64,000 bases of DNA from positions 5,351,685 through 5,415,684 of the forward strand of contig NZ_LT721901.1 in the NCBI RefSeq assembly GCF_900157375.1, read 5' to 3'. Positions 20,212 through 28,603 of the stretch are shown here, one piece after another. Positions within the stretch are counted from its first letter, which is position 1. The number at the start of each line of letters is the position of its first letter. The stretch comes from Mycobacterium rhizamassiliense (GTDB taxonomy: Bacteria; Actinomycetota; Actinomycetes; Mycobacteriales; Mycobacteriaceae). A program made the position numbers and the translations under genes. The notes below the pieces were generated by a model. It saw only the letters and a program-made list of their open reading frames with translations, made no database searches and was not told where the DNA came from.

Positions 20212-21596
20212 GCCGAACCTCCCAGTGCCTCTTGATAATTGATGGCAGCGCTGCCCGGATGTGCGGCGAGGTAGCGATGTGCCCCGGCCGGGGTGCCGAA
20301 GGGTAGATACGTCTGTCCGTCTTGCACCCAGACCGCCTTGTCGGCGAACCACCGGGTGCCGAACTCGGTGTCGGGAACGAAGGCCGCCCGGACCTTGCTG
20401 CCGTGCGCGGTCGCATCCCTGATCGCGCGCAGCAGGCTGGTGGGGTTGGCGACCGTCTGCGTGGAATCCGCCCCGTCCAGCCACAGTTCGCTCGCCAGCT
20501 GGGGGTCGCCGCTGAGCAGCGACGGGTTGGTACCTGAGGCCCGCGCCGCGTTGTAGTCGCGACCGCGGGCGGCGAACACCGCGCGCAGCGGGGCATCCTG
20601 GACGAATGCCGGGACGTCGAGATCGGCGAAGTCGCCGATCGACTTCAGATACGGCACATCGCTTTTCAGTGCCTCGACGAGCGATGGCTTGAGCGTGGTG
20701 TCAAACGACGTCCCGCCAGGGCCGTTGTAGAGGTACACCACTTCCTGGGGCAGGCCACTGCCCTGGGCGACGATGCGCGCGGCTTCCAGCGGCTTGTCGT
20801 TGAGGAAATCGGTCGCGTCGAGTTGGGCCTGCAGGAACGCGCCCAGCACCTCCGGGTGGGCCGACGCGTAGGAGCGCCGCACCACCACGCCGTGCAGGGT
20901 GGGCAGGTTCAACTCGGCCCCGTCGTAGAGCAGCTTCGCCTTGCCCTGGAAGACCAGCAGCCCGGGCCACGCGACGAACTGCGAAAGACCCTGCACCTGG
21001 CCGGATTCCAGGGCCGACGCGCCGATCTGCGGCTGCTGGTTGAGCACCTCGACTCCGGTGATCCCGGCCCGGTCCAGTGCGCGCATCAGCGTGCCGTGGC
21101 CGGCCGAACCGACGCTGGCCGAGACCTTGGTGCCGGCCAGGTCGGCCAGTGTGGTGGCCGACGAATCCGGCTTCACCACAACCATGTTCAGCGCGCCCTT
21201 GGGGTTATAGCCGGTGATCGAGACGATCTCAGTTTTCGCCAGCGGGTTGGCCTGCGTCTTGGAGCCGTTGATCAGCATCGGGTAGTCGCCCATCGAGCCG
21301 ATGTCGATCTTCTCGGCGAGCATCTGCGCGGTGATCGGGGCGCCCGTGTCGTAGTCCTGCCAGCGGACGGCGTACTTGGTGCCGGTGCGGGTGGTGATGT
21401 CGGCGAGCCGGTGCTCCAGGTAGCCCTGGGCCCTTAATAGCGTGCCCGCCGTGACGGTGTTGATGGTCTTGGACTGGTAGCCGACGACGACGTTGACCAC
21501 ACCGGAGGACTGCGAAAGCGATTCCAGCGAGCAGCCGGAAACTGTTGCGGCAATGGCGAACACAATCGACGCCAGCCGGGCTGTGGGCTGTTTCAT
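20208..21596 (-). CDS. ABC importer substrate-binding lipoprotein (SsuA/NrtA/TauA-like)
   Basis: A 462-residue exported lipoprotein that should capture the substrate. The signal peptide ends in the lipobox VSGC with Cys22 as the lipidation site. The body has the periplasmic-binding type II fold seen in NMT1/SsuA proteins, with IGSMGDYPMLINGS, TTLADLAGTKVSASVGSAGHGTLMRAL and a closing WFADKAVWVQ region. It is about 130 residues longer than typical SsuA, with an extra C-terminal extension that includes LPFGTPAGAHRYLA. It begins 25 bp after the ferredoxin stop. The substrate is unknown; family precedent suggests a sulfonate, nitrate-like anion or pyrimidine-type compound. Confidence 0.88.
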   Translation of the reverse strand: MKQPTARLASIVFAIAATVSGCSLESLSQSSGVVNVVVGYQSKTINTVTAGTLLRAQGYLEHRLADITTRTGTKYAVRWQDYDTGAPITAQMLAEKIDIGSMGDYPMLINGSKTQANPLAKTEIVSITGYNPKGALNMVVVKPDSSATTLADLAGTKVSASVGSAGHGTLMRALDRAGITGVEVLNQQPQIGASALESGQVQGLSQFVAWPGLLVFQGKAKLLYDGAELNLPTLHGVVVRRSYASAHPEVLGAFLQAQLDATDFLNDKPLEAARIVAQGSGLPQEVVYLYNGPGGTSFDTTLKPSLVEALKSDVPYLKSIGDFADLDVPAFVQDAPLRAVFAARGRDYNAARASGTNPSLLSGDPQLASELWLDGADSTQTVANPTSLLRAIRDATAHGSKVRAAFVPDTEFGTRWFADKAVWVQDGQTYLPFGTPAGAHRYLAAHPGSAAINYQEALGGSA

Positions 21597-21621
21597 GAAA
21601 AGCCTTGGGGGTTAGGTTATT

Positions 21622-21852
21622 TCAGCGTATGAGATACGGCATGTTGATCGTGACGGCGCCCGTTGGGCAGCGAGCTGCGCACGGACCGCAATACCAGCAC
21701 TCGTCGACGTGCATGAAGGCTTTCCCGGTATCCGGGTTGATCGCCAGCGCGTCGAGCGGACAGACCTCGACGCAGAGCGTACAGCCGTCGATACAGAGCG
21801 ACTCGTCGATGGTCACCGGCACGTCGGCACGGTTGTTGTTGACCAGCGTCAT
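21622..21852 (-). CDS. two-[4Fe-4S] ferredoxin (AprB-like electron carrier)
   Basis: A 76-residue ferredoxin with two complete cluster motifs: Cys20, Cys24, Cys27, Cys31 in CIDGCTLCVEVCP, and Cys52, Cys55, Cys58, Cys62 in CWYCGPCAARCP. The first motif has one more residue between its first two cysteines than the common CxxCxxCxxxCP, a spacing shared with some AprB-type proteins. It probably shuttles electrons to or from the flavoprotein of the same operon. Its ATG overlaps the regulator stop (21849-21852), and the importer lipoprotein follows after 25 bp. Confidence 0.93.
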   Translation of the reverse strand: MTLVNNNRADVPVTIDESLCIDGCTLCVEVCPLDALAINPDTGKAFMHVDECWYCGPCAARCPTGAVTINMPYLIR

Positions 21853-22613
21853 AGGATGCTCCTTATCGGTTCGGCTCTTAAAAGGTTGCCGCGCATGGTG
21901 ATTCGATCGCCACGCATCCGGATGTATTCGAGGTCGACGGGTCGTCCGTCGTCGAGGCTGGTGAGTCGCTCGAGCATGAGCAGTGCCGACCCGTCCGGCA
22001 CCTGCAGCGTGGCCGCCGAGTGCGCGTCGGCCGGGATCGCCTCCAGCGCCAGTGCCGCCGAGCCCAGCCGGTGGCCGCTCACCTGCTCGATGAGCGCGAA
22101 CAGGTCTTGCTTTTCTAAGGGGTTCTCCAGCGGGTGGTCGAGAATCTGCGCGCCGATATCGGGGGCCAGGTAGGTCAGGTCGAGGCTGAGCGGCAGATCG
22201 CCCAGGTAGCGCAGCCGCTCGATAAATACCGCCTGCTCACCGGGTTCCAACCGCAGCCGGCTTGCCACCGCGGGCGGGGCGACCACGGACATGGCGGCGC
22301 GCACCTCGTTGCGGACCTCGCCGATGTGCTTGAACGTTTCCTTGAGCCCCAGCAGCGAGTCGATGCGGTGGTCGTACTTGCGCTGCGCGACGTGGGTGCC
22401 GACCTTGGGCCCGCGGTCGATCAGGCCCTCCTGCTTCAGGATGCCCAGCGCCTCGCGAATGGTGTTGCGCGACACCGAGAACTCGGCGGCCAAGTCGCTT
22501 TCGGCGGGCAGCCCGTCCGAATAGGCGGCCGCGTGGATCTGCTGGCGCAGGACATCCGCGACCAGGCGGGCACGGTCGGCCCTGGGTCCGCGTATGGGTA
22601 TCGCCTCAGCCAC
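21849..22613 (-). CDS. GntR-family regulator, HutC subfamily (UTRA effector domain)
   Basis: First gene of the ferredoxin/importer/flavoprotein operon and its likely autoregulator. The 254-residue protein has an N-terminal winged helix (about 15-78) with LPAESDLAAEFSVSRNTIREALGILKQEGLIDRGPKVGT, and a UTRA ligand-binding domain (about 95-250) where a small molecule, perhaps the imported substrate, should bind. The start is a GTG at 22611-22613. A GntR-type palindrome TAGGTCAACCTA lies 61 bp upstream. Confidence 0.92.
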   Translation of the reverse strand: MAEAIPIRGPRADRARLVADVLRQQIHAAAYSDGLPAESDLAAEFSVSRNTIREALGILKQEGLIDRGPKVGTHVAQRKYDHRIDSLLGLKETFKHIGEVRNEVRAAMSVVAPPAVASRLRLEPGEQAVFIERLRYLGDLPLSLDLTYLAPDIGAQILDHPLENPLEKQDLFALIEQVSGHRLGSAALALEAIPADAHSAATLQVPDGSALLMLERLTSLDDGRPVDLEYIRMRGDRITMRGNLLRAEPIRSIL

Positions 22614-22673
22614 GCCGTCACGCTAACGCAGCTCAGGGCCGTTTTTCGGGTGAGCGGTGAGCGCCCGTGACGG

Positions 22674-22685
22674 TAGGTCAACCTA
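22674..22685. promoter_or_regulatory. candidate GntR operator TAGGT-CA-ACCTA
   Basis: A perfect inverted repeat with 5-bp arms that contains the GntR superfamily pattern GT-Nx-AC (here GT-CA-AC). It lies 61 bp upstream of the regulator start, in the only promoter-bearing gap of this operon. On the minus strand it also contains TTGACC, a possible -35. It is the best operator candidate for autoregulation. Confidence 0.5.
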
Positions 22686-22811
22686 TTGCGCCGGGTCGGA
22701 TTCGCCGTCCACCAGCGCAAACTCCGGCCCCGACGACTATTGCGCCACCTGGGCGACGCCCGCGGCTTTGCGATCCCGCTGAGCAGAACCATCGCTGCGG
22801 CCGGGCGGGGC

Positions 22812-23168
22812 TTACCGGGACGTGCGGTTGGCGTTGATCTCGTCGCGGTGGGCCATGGCCCACTTGGCGAGGGACATCACCAGCGGTAGCAGTGTCCGCC
22901 CGAGTTCGGTCAGCTCGTACTCCACGCGCGGTGGCACTTCGGCGTAGGCCGTGCGATCGACGAGACCATCCTCGACCAAGTGCTTGAGGGTCAGGGTCAG
23001 CATCCGCTGCGATATGCCCTCCACGGTTTCCGCCAGCGCACCGAACCGCATCGGGCCGTCCCGCAGCGCACCGATCACCAGCAGACTCCACTTGTCGCCG
23101 ATGCGATCGAGCACCTCTCGTACTGCGCCGCCCGGCGGAATGCACTTCGTGTTTGTGATGTGCGTCAT
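22812..23168 (-). CDS. HxlR-family winged-helix transcriptional regulator
   Basis: A 118-residue single-domain regulator. The core CIPPGGAVREVLDRIGDKWSLLVIGAL is the HxlR signature; Cys9 is at the position used by redox- or electrophile-sensing relatives. The recognition segment LTLKHLVEDGLVDRTAYAEVPPRVEYELTELG follows. The ATG at 23166-23168 with AAAGGA upstream is chosen over the longer open frame. It is divergent from a DoxX-family gene, a common HxlR pairing, with a 105 bp shared promoter region. Confidence 0.92.
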   Translation of the reverse strand: MTHITNTKCIPPGGAVREVLDRIGDKWSLLVIGALRDGPMRFGALAETVEGISQRMLTLTLKHLVEDGLVDRTAYAEVPPRVEYELTELGRTLLPLVMSLAKWAMAHRDEINANRTSR

Positions 23169-23193
23169 ACCGAAGTCCTTTTCCTGGATGCAT

Positions 23194-23203
23194 ACATCGA
23201 TGT
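23194..23203. promoter_or_regulatory. 10-bp palindrome ACATCGATGT in the HxlR/DoxX intergenic region
   Basis: A perfect palindrome between the divergent HxlR and DoxX genes, 26 bp upstream of the HxlR start. It is a plausible operator for the HxlR dimer, since such regulators usually control the divergent neighbour, but a 10-bp palindrome can occur by chance. Confidence 0.35.
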
Positions 23204-23273
23204 GCCTTTTGTCGCCGCCGCAGCGCTGACACACGATGTGGCTACGCACGAATAGTAAGGATTGGGGACTGCC

Positions 23274-23642
23274 ATGAACATCGCATTGTGGACGGCGCAG
23301 GGCCTGCTCGCCTTCGTGTATCTGATTGCGGGCGGGCTCAAGGTCATTCGGCCGCGTGAGCAACTCGTGGCGACGGGCCGACTCGACTGGATGAAGGACC
23401 GCTCGGACGCGGCCGTGAAAGCCGTCGGCGCGGTCGAGATCCTCGGGGCGCTCGGCGTGATCCTGCCCGAGGCGACCGGCATCGCCCGCATCCTTATCCC
23501 GATCGCCGCAGTCGGGCTGGTCATCGTTCAGATCGGTGCGCTGCGCGTGCACCTGAGCCGTAACGAACGACAACCGTTGCCCGTCAACGTGATTCTGCTG
23601 CTGCTCGCGGCCTTCGTCGCGATCGGCCGAATCGTGGGCTGA
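23274..23642 (+). CDS. DoxX-family membrane protein
   Basis: A 122-residue integral membrane protein with four hydrophobic segments (about 5-22, 43-65, 68-85 and 98-120) and the family features LAFVYLIAGGLKV and VEILGALGVILPEATGI. DoxX-type proteins occur with thiol or respiratory stress functions, but this subfamily is uncharacterised. The ATG at 23274-23276 is preferred over a TTG four codons earlier because AAGGA lies upstream. It is probably controlled by the divergent HxlR regulator. Confidence 0.87.
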   Translation: MNIALWTAQGLLAFVYLIAGGLKVIRPREQLVATGRLDWMKDRSDAAVKAVGAVEILGALGVILPEATGIARILIPIAAVGLVIVQIGALRVHLSRNERQPLPVNVILLLLAAFVAIGRIVG

Positions 23643-23648
23643 GGCCCG

Positions 23649-26495
23649 TCAGACGTCCTCGGTCACGGCCTGGTTGGCGTGTTCACCATTGCGTGTCCCG
23701 TTCAATCCCGATGCGTCCGGCGGCAGCTCGAACGCCGGGAACGCGGTACCGACGGCGGCGGTCGCCGCGGCGCGCTGGGCCTCGAGGCGGGCCAGCGCCT
23801 CGGCGGTGAACACCGACAGCCCGAGTTCCGGGTTGTAGCCGTGGATCTCTTTGACGTCGAGTTGCGCCAGGAAGTACAGGATCTCCTTCGAGACGACCTG
23901 GCCGGGGACCAACACGGGGAATCCGGGCGGGTAGGGCACCACGAACGTGGTGGACACCAGCTTCCTGCCCTCGGCGATGCGCCGCCCCGCGCTGCCGATC
24001 TGCACGTACTCGCGGTCGGACTCTTCGTATCCGGCGTAGAACGCCGAGCGCATGTCCCCGAACATGCAGGCGTCCACGGGACGGAACGCCTCGTCGAATT
24101 CGCTGAAGTCGGGAAGGTGCGGCAGGTCCTGGGTGATCTCCTCGACGCGGCGCTGGTGCAGCGTCCAGTCGGCCACGCTGGCCAGCTCCTGCTCCCGGTC
24201 GAGGTCGGTGGCCACCCGGCGCAGCACGTCAAGCAGGTGATGCACGCTCGACCAGGTGACGCCGATCGTGAAGATCAGCAGCACGCTGTTGATCGACGTC
24301 TTGTTGATCTGGATGCCGAAGCGCTCCATCAGAACTTTTTCGCGGAAGTCATACCCGTTCATGCCGGTGTTGCCGAGGAACAGGGTGACCCGCGTCGGGT
24401 CGAGCACGAACTGGTCGGACCGCCACGCCTCGTTCCACTCCGCCAGCGCGCCCTGCACGACCTGGCGGTAGGAGCTGACCGCGGAGGCCCGGAATTCCTC
24501 TGGCACCAAATCGGATTCGTCGAGGATGCGGAACCACTTGCTGATCAACCGGTCCTTGCGCACGCGGCCGCGGAACACCAGCGCCATGTCGTAGACCTGC
24601 CGGACCAACTGGAAGCCCTCGATGTCGACCTGCCGGCGCGCCAGGTCCAGCGAGGCCAGCAGCTGCTGGTTCGGCGACGTCGAGGTGTGGGTCAAAAACG
24701 CCTCGCCGAAGGCGTCGCGGGCCCGGGAATTGAAGTCGCGGTCGCGCACGTGGATCATCGACGACTGCCGGAACGCCGACAGCGACTTGTGGGTCGAGTG
24801 CGTGGCGTAGACGCGGACCCGTGCCTTGCTCGGGTCGGGCATCAGCCGGTGGTTGACCCACTCCGAGCGCGGGACGCCCTGCATCGACTCGGCCCAAGTA
24901 CGGTACTCCGCAGCGTATTCCGGCGATGCGAGCATCTGCTCGAGGCGTTCGGCCGCCACCATCGCGGTCCGCTGCCGGGCCCAGGGCACCGCGGTGGCGA
25001 ACGCGTACCACGCCTCGTCCCAGAGGAAGCAGATGTCCGGCTTGATGGCCAGCACCTCCTCCATCACGCGCTGCGGGTTGTACACGACCCCGTCGAAGAT
25101 GCAGTTGGTGAGCAGCACCATGCGCACCTTGTCCAGCTGGCCGGCTTCCTCGAGGTCCAGCAGCGCCTTCTTGATCGTCTCCAGCGGCACCGCCCCGTAG
25201 ATCGCGAACTGCGGCAGCGGATAGGCGTCCAGGTACAGCGGGTAGGCGCCGGCCAGCACCAGGCCGTAGTGGTGCGACTTGTGGCAGTTGCGGTCGATCA
25301 GCACGATGTCGCCGGGCCGGGTCAGCGACTGCACGACGATCTTGTTGGCCGTCGACGTGCCGTTGGTGACGAAGTAGGTCTGGTTCGAATTCCAGGTGTG
25401 CGCGGCCTTGTCCATCGCCTTCTTGATGTTGCCGTGCGGGTCCAGCAGCGAGTCCAGGCCGCCCGAGGTGGTCGACGTCTCGGCCATGAAGATGTTGCGG
25501 CCGTAGAACTCCCCCATGTCCTGCAGCGAACGCGAGTTGAAGATGCTGGCACCGCGCGCGACGGGCAGCGCGTGGAACTGGCCGACGGGCGAGTCGGCGT
25601 AGGCCCGCAGGGCATCGAAAAACGGTGTGGCAAAACGGTTTCGCAGGCCGGCCAGCACCGTGCTGTGCAGATCGGTGACGTCGTTGAGCCGGTAGAACGT
25701 CCGGTTGTAGACGCCGTTGTCCTCGTCGCTGCCCGCCGCGATCGACTCGTCGGTGAGCAGGTAAAGGTCGATGTGCGGCCGCAATTCGTGGATCCACTCG
25801 CCGCATTCGATGCAGTCGGTGCCGCAGTCGCGGCCGCTCGGGTCGTCGTTGGCGCCCAGCAGGGTGTTCATCAGTGGGACGCGGTCGCGCGAGCGCAGCG
25901 GCACGTCGTGGCGAATGATCGCGGCCTGAATCTCCCCGTTCAAGGCGACCGCGGTGATGGCGTCCTCGACGCTGGCTACCACCAGCAGCTCGAACCGCAC
26001 GTCGTCGGCCGCGCCGCGCAGCTCGCGCAGGCTTTCGGCCAGGCTGTCGGGCCCCATCGTGGGCGAGTCGTCGGCCAGCAGCACGGTGTAGAACTGCTGG
26101 CGCTTGGCCTGGGCCACCAGCTCCTGATCGGCCAGCGGGGCGGAGGTGTCGAAAAGCGCTGTGCGGTCGCCATATTCGGAGAGCAACCGCACCGCCAGCG
26201 AGACCTCCTCGGCGAGCCGCACCGTGGACAGGCTGTCGAGGTGGGCGCGGTAGGTGGCCAGGTTCTCCGCCCCCGGGTACAGCCAGTACCGCTCGTAGGC
26301 GCCGAGGCGGTCCATCAGGCGCTTGACCTTAGCCACCTCGTGCGACTTGTCCAGCCCGGCCAGGTCGACCTCGGCGAGGTAACGGCACGCGTCGTCGAGC
26401 AGGTTCCACGTGTCGATGCGCGTGTACGACGGATTGGCCACCGCCGCCAGCGCGGAGACGCGCAGTCGTCGCGAGTAGGCGCTGTACGGATTCAT
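23649..26495 (-). CDS. adi: PLP-dependent Orn/Lys/Arg decarboxylase (Rv2531c-type)
   Basis: Fold-type I basic amino acid decarboxylase of 948 residues, the usual mycobacterial length. It has an N-terminal wing/receiver-like domain (about 100-250), a PLP domain with TNGTSTANK for phosphate binding, FLWDEAWYAF with the pyridine-nitrogen aspartate, and the Schiff-base Lys570 in ATHSTHKSLSAFRQ. The C-terminal domain has PYPPGFPVLVPGQ. Whether the substrate is arginine, lysine or ornithine cannot be read from sequence. The ATG at 26493-26495 is used; 30 further codons are open upstream but unlike the family. The last 30 residues are a poorly conserved tail. Confidence 0.94.
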   Translation of the reverse strand: MNPYSAYSRRLRVSALAAVANPSYTRIDTWNLLDDACRYLAEVDLAGLDKSHEVAKVKRLMDRLGAYERYWLYPGAENLATYRAHLDSLSTVRLAEEVSLAVRLLSEYGDRTALFDTSAPLADQELVAQAKRQQFYTVLLADDSPTMGPDSLAESLRELRGAADDVRFELLVVASVEDAITAVALNGEIQAAIIRHDVPLRSRDRVPLMNTLLGANDDPSGRDCGTDCIECGEWIHELRPHIDLYLLTDESIAAGSDEDNGVYNRTFYRLNDVTDLHSTVLAGLRNRFATPFFDALRAYADSPVGQFHALPVARGASIFNSRSLQDMGEFYGRNIFMAETSTTSGGLDSLLDPHGNIKKAMDKAAHTWNSNQTYFVTNGTSTANKIVVQSLTRPGDIVLIDRNCHKSHHYGLVLAGAYPLYLDAYPLPQFAIYGAVPLETIKKALLDLEEAGQLDKVRMVLLTNCIFDGVVYNPQRVMEEVLAIKPDICFLWDEAWYAFATAVPWARQRTAMVAAERLEQMLASPEYAAEYRTWAESMQGVPRSEWVNHRLMPDPSKARVRVYATHSTHKSLSAFRQSSMIHVRDRDFNSRARDAFGEAFLTHTSTSPNQQLLASLDLARRQVDIEGFQLVRQVYDMALVFRGRVRKDRLISKWFRILDESDLVPEEFRASAVSSYRQVVQGALAEWNEAWRSDQFVLDPTRVTLFLGNTGMNGYDFREKVLMERFGIQINKTSINSVLLIFTIGVTWSSVHHLLDVLRRVATDLDREQELASVADWTLHQRRVEEITQDLPHLPDFSEFDEAFRPVDACMFGDMRSAFYAGYEESDREYVQIGSAGRRIAEGRKLVSTTFVVPYPPGFPVLVPGQVVSKEILYFLAQLDVKEIHGYNPELGLSVFTAEALARLEAQRAAATAAVGTAFPAFELPPDASGLNGTRNGEHANQAVTEDV

Positions 26496-26654
26496 CTCGT
26501 CACCTGTTCTGTTGGCGCGGGCAGCGGCCGTCCGGTGCGAATCGGCGTTAGCGACAGTCCCCGTCGATGGTGCCATCGCTGGCAAACCCAGCGATTATTG
26601 TGACCCGCTCGCGCTTCCCACGCGATCGTTTCACTCAGGATTCGCCGAGGTCAA

Positions 26655-27053
26655 TCAGCGCTCCGGCCTGTTGTCCCTGCCGTCGCCGTCCAGCACCCCG
26701 CGGTTAACGCGGCTGCTGTCCATCCGCCGCAGCATCGGCAGGTCCCAGCGCCGCAGCGGCGCGTCGGTGACGTCGCTGAGCGACCGGACCAGGGCCTGCG
26801 TCAGGCTCATCAGGGCCGCCATCACCGGCAGCAGCGGCTGCAGCGGTTTGGCCGCCGACCGAACGGTGTCGATGCGGCGGGCCAACAGGAGGCGCTCGAC
26901 GGCGTGGTACAGCCAGGCGCCCACACCGAGCGCGAAGATCGCCAGCACCGCCGCGACGATGCTCAGCCGGTAGGCCGCGCAGACGACCGCTCCGATCACC
27001 ACCGCTGCAGCCAGCACGGCAGCCACCAGGGCGCGCAGCTGCAGCCGGGTCAT
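26655..27053 (-). CDS. small membrane protein downstream of nusB (Rv2532c-type)
   Basis: A 132-residue protein with two hydrophobic helices at the N-terminus (about 7-27 and 31-50) and a basic cytoplasmic tail rich in Arg and Asp. It has no recognised catalytic motif. Length and position match Rv2532c, which lies between nusB and the decarboxylase gene in M. tuberculosis. The ATG at 27051-27053 overlaps the nusB stop (ATGA), so translation is coupled. Function unknown. Confidence 0.82.
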   Translation of the reverse strand: MTRLQLRALVAAVLAAAVVIGAVVCAAYRLSIVAAVLAIFALGVGAWLYHAVERLLLARRIDTVRSAAKPLQPLLPVMAALMSLTQALVRSLSDVTDAPLRRWDLPMLRRMDSSRVNRGVLDGDGRDNRPER

Positions 27054-27559
27054 GACTGCGGTTCGGGGTTCTCCGGTGTGGCCGCGGCACCGGAGGACAC
27101 CGAGTCGCGGACGGCCTGGGCGGCCGCCCTGATCTGCGGCGTCACCAGCATGACGTGGCCGAGTACCCCGTTGATGAAGCCCGGCGAGTCGTCGGTGGAC
27201 AGCTCCTTGGCCAGCTGGACGGCCTCGTCCACCGCGACCGGCTCCGGCACGTCGTCGGCATACAGCAGCTCCCACACCGCGACCCGCAGGACGGCGCGGT
27301 CCACCGCGGGCAGCCGGTCCAGCGTCCAGCCCTGCAGGTGCGAGCTGATCAGGTCGTCGATGTGGGCGAGGTGCTCGGACACCCCGTTGGCGACCGTGAC
27401 GGTGTAGGCGTGCAGCGCCGCCACGTCGGGATTGGTTTCGGCCAGCGTGGTCCTGACCTCGACCACGTCGGTCGGGCTCAGGTCCCTGGCCTCGGCCTCG
27501 AAGAGCAGATCGACCGCGCGCTTGCGGGCCTGATGGCGTCCCTTAACGGGCCTGCTCAC
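27050..27559 (-). CDS. nusB: transcription antitermination factor NusB
   Basis: All-helical RNA-binding protein that with NusE (S10) binds boxA and supports rRNA transcription. The 169-residue product has the N-terminal RHQARKRAVDLLFEAEAR signature and the later VDRAVLRVAVWELLY and VAVDEAVQLAKELSTDDSPGFINGVLG motifs. The C-terminal 20 residues are a mycobacterial extension. The GTG start overlaps the efp stop (GTGA), conserving the efp-nusB pair. Confidence 0.96.
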   Translation of the reverse strand: MSRPVKGRHQARKRAVDLLFEAEARDLSPTDVVEVRTTLAETNPDVAALHAYTVTVANGVSEHLAHIDDLISSHLQGWTLDRLPAVDRAVLRVAVWELLYADDVPEPVAVDEAVQLAKELSTDDSPGFINGVLGHVMLVTPQIRAAAQAVRDSVSSGAAATPENPEPQS

Positions 27560-28119
27560 GCGTTGACGCGTCCCAGGTAGCTGCCATCGCGGGAGTCGAC
27601 CTTGAGCTTGTCGCCGGTGTTGATGAACAGCGGCACCTGAAGCTCGGCACCGGTCTCCACGGTCGCCGGCTTGGTGCCGGCGCTGGACCGGTCGCCCTGC
27701 AGGCCGGGGTCGGTGTGGGTGACCACGAGCTCGACGGTCACCGGGAGCTCCAGGTACAGCGGAGCCCCGTTGTGGAACGCCACCTGCACCGGCAGGCCTT
27801 CCAGCAGGAACCGCGCGGCGTCGCCGACCAGCGACTCGGACAGCGGGTGCTGTTCGTAGTCCTGGCTATCCATGAACACGAAGTCGGACCCATCGCGGTA
27901 CAGGTAGGTGGCGTCGCGGCGGTCGACGGTGGCGGTGTCCACCTTCACGCCGGCGTTGTACGTCTTGTCGACGACCTTGCCCGAGAGCACGTTCTTGAGC
28001 TTGGTGCGCACAAAGGCCGGGCCCTTGCCGGGCTTGACGTGCTGAAACTCGATGATCTGCCAGAGCTGGCCGTCGATCACCAGGACAAGCCCATTCTTGA
28101 AGTCGGCGGTCGATGGCAC
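27556..28119 (-). CDS. efp: translation elongation factor P
   Basis: Relieves ribosome stalling on polyproline. The 187-residue protein has all three beta-barrel domains and the tip loop HVKPGKGPAF with Lys32 at the position that some bacteria modify. The C-terminus TGDKLKVDSRDGSYLGRVNA matches the family end. GTG start at 28117-28119 with AGGAGA about 9 bases upstream. No epmA/epmB modification gene is seen nearby. It heads the efp-nusB-Rv2532c-type-adi run. Confidence 0.96.
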   Translation of the reverse strand: MPSTADFKNGLVLVIDGQLWQIIEFQHVKPGKGPAFVRTKLKNVLSGKVVDKTYNAGVKVDTATVDRRDATYLYRDGSDFVFMDSQDYEQHPLSESLVGDAARFLLEGLPVQVAFHNGAPLYLELPVTVELVVTHTDPGLQGDRSSAGTKPATVETGAELQVPLFINTGDKLKVDSRDGSYLGRVNA

Positions 28120-28256
28120 GCGGTCTATCTCCTACGGGATGGTCAGACAACCCAAATCGGCACGAGGTTGGCGCCATGGGTCAAACGATGATGCTGATTG
28201 TGGTCATTGCCATCTTACGGATGCCCGAAAGCGATGTTGTCGGGGCGCACCCGCAA

Positions 28257-28553
28257 CTAGCGGTGCAGCTGCCCGGCGCCGCACAGGCCGAAAAGCCCGT
28301 CGTTGTTATCGCACTGGTCGGTCATGCTGGGCGGCGCCACCAAGTCGGAAGCTGACGACGGCGGTAAGTGCACCGTGACGATGTTGGCCATCAGGCCTAA
28401 CCCAACGCCGACCGCGATCAGAATCGGCCCCCGCGCGGTGCCGGTCGCTTGATGTTCGTCCCTGATGAACAGCTGGACTGTGAACCCGAGCCCGGCCAGC
28501 GCCGAGAATGCGGCCACGACATACACAACGATGAGGGCTAGGTAGGCCACCAC
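28257..28553 (-). CDS. small two-helix membrane protein between pepQ and efp
   Basis: A 98-residue hypothetical protein with two membrane segments (about 2-24 and 42-62) and a soluble C-terminal tail with two cysteines in CDNNDGLFGLCGAG. It is not recognised as a named family. A GTG start at 28553 is proposed because AGGA lies 8 bases upstream; the frame also opens at a TTG at 28577. It lies in the 484 bp gap between pepQ and efp on the same strand, and third-position GC is like that of neighbouring genes, which supports it being real. Confidence 0.6.
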   Translation of the reverse strand: MVAYLALIVVYVVAAFSALAGLGFTVQLFIRDEHQATGTARGPILIAVGVGLGLMANIVTVHLPPSSASDLVAPPSMTDQCDNNDGLFGLCGAGQLHR

Positions 28554-28603
28554 GCGCCGAATCCTACGCAGGCGCAACGGTTCCGGCAGTGCGAGATCGG
28601 CGG

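Noticed and set aside
15915..22613. Dissimilatory sulfate reduction by the AprA/AprB-like pair
   Set aside because: No sat, dsrAB or qmo genes, an aerobic host type, and a flavoprotein with an unrelated HEAT tail; an organosulfur or other organic substrate fits the importer better.
23679..26603. Open frame of about 974 codons on the plus strand
   Set aside because: Antisense shadow of the Orn/Lys/Arg decarboxylase gene.
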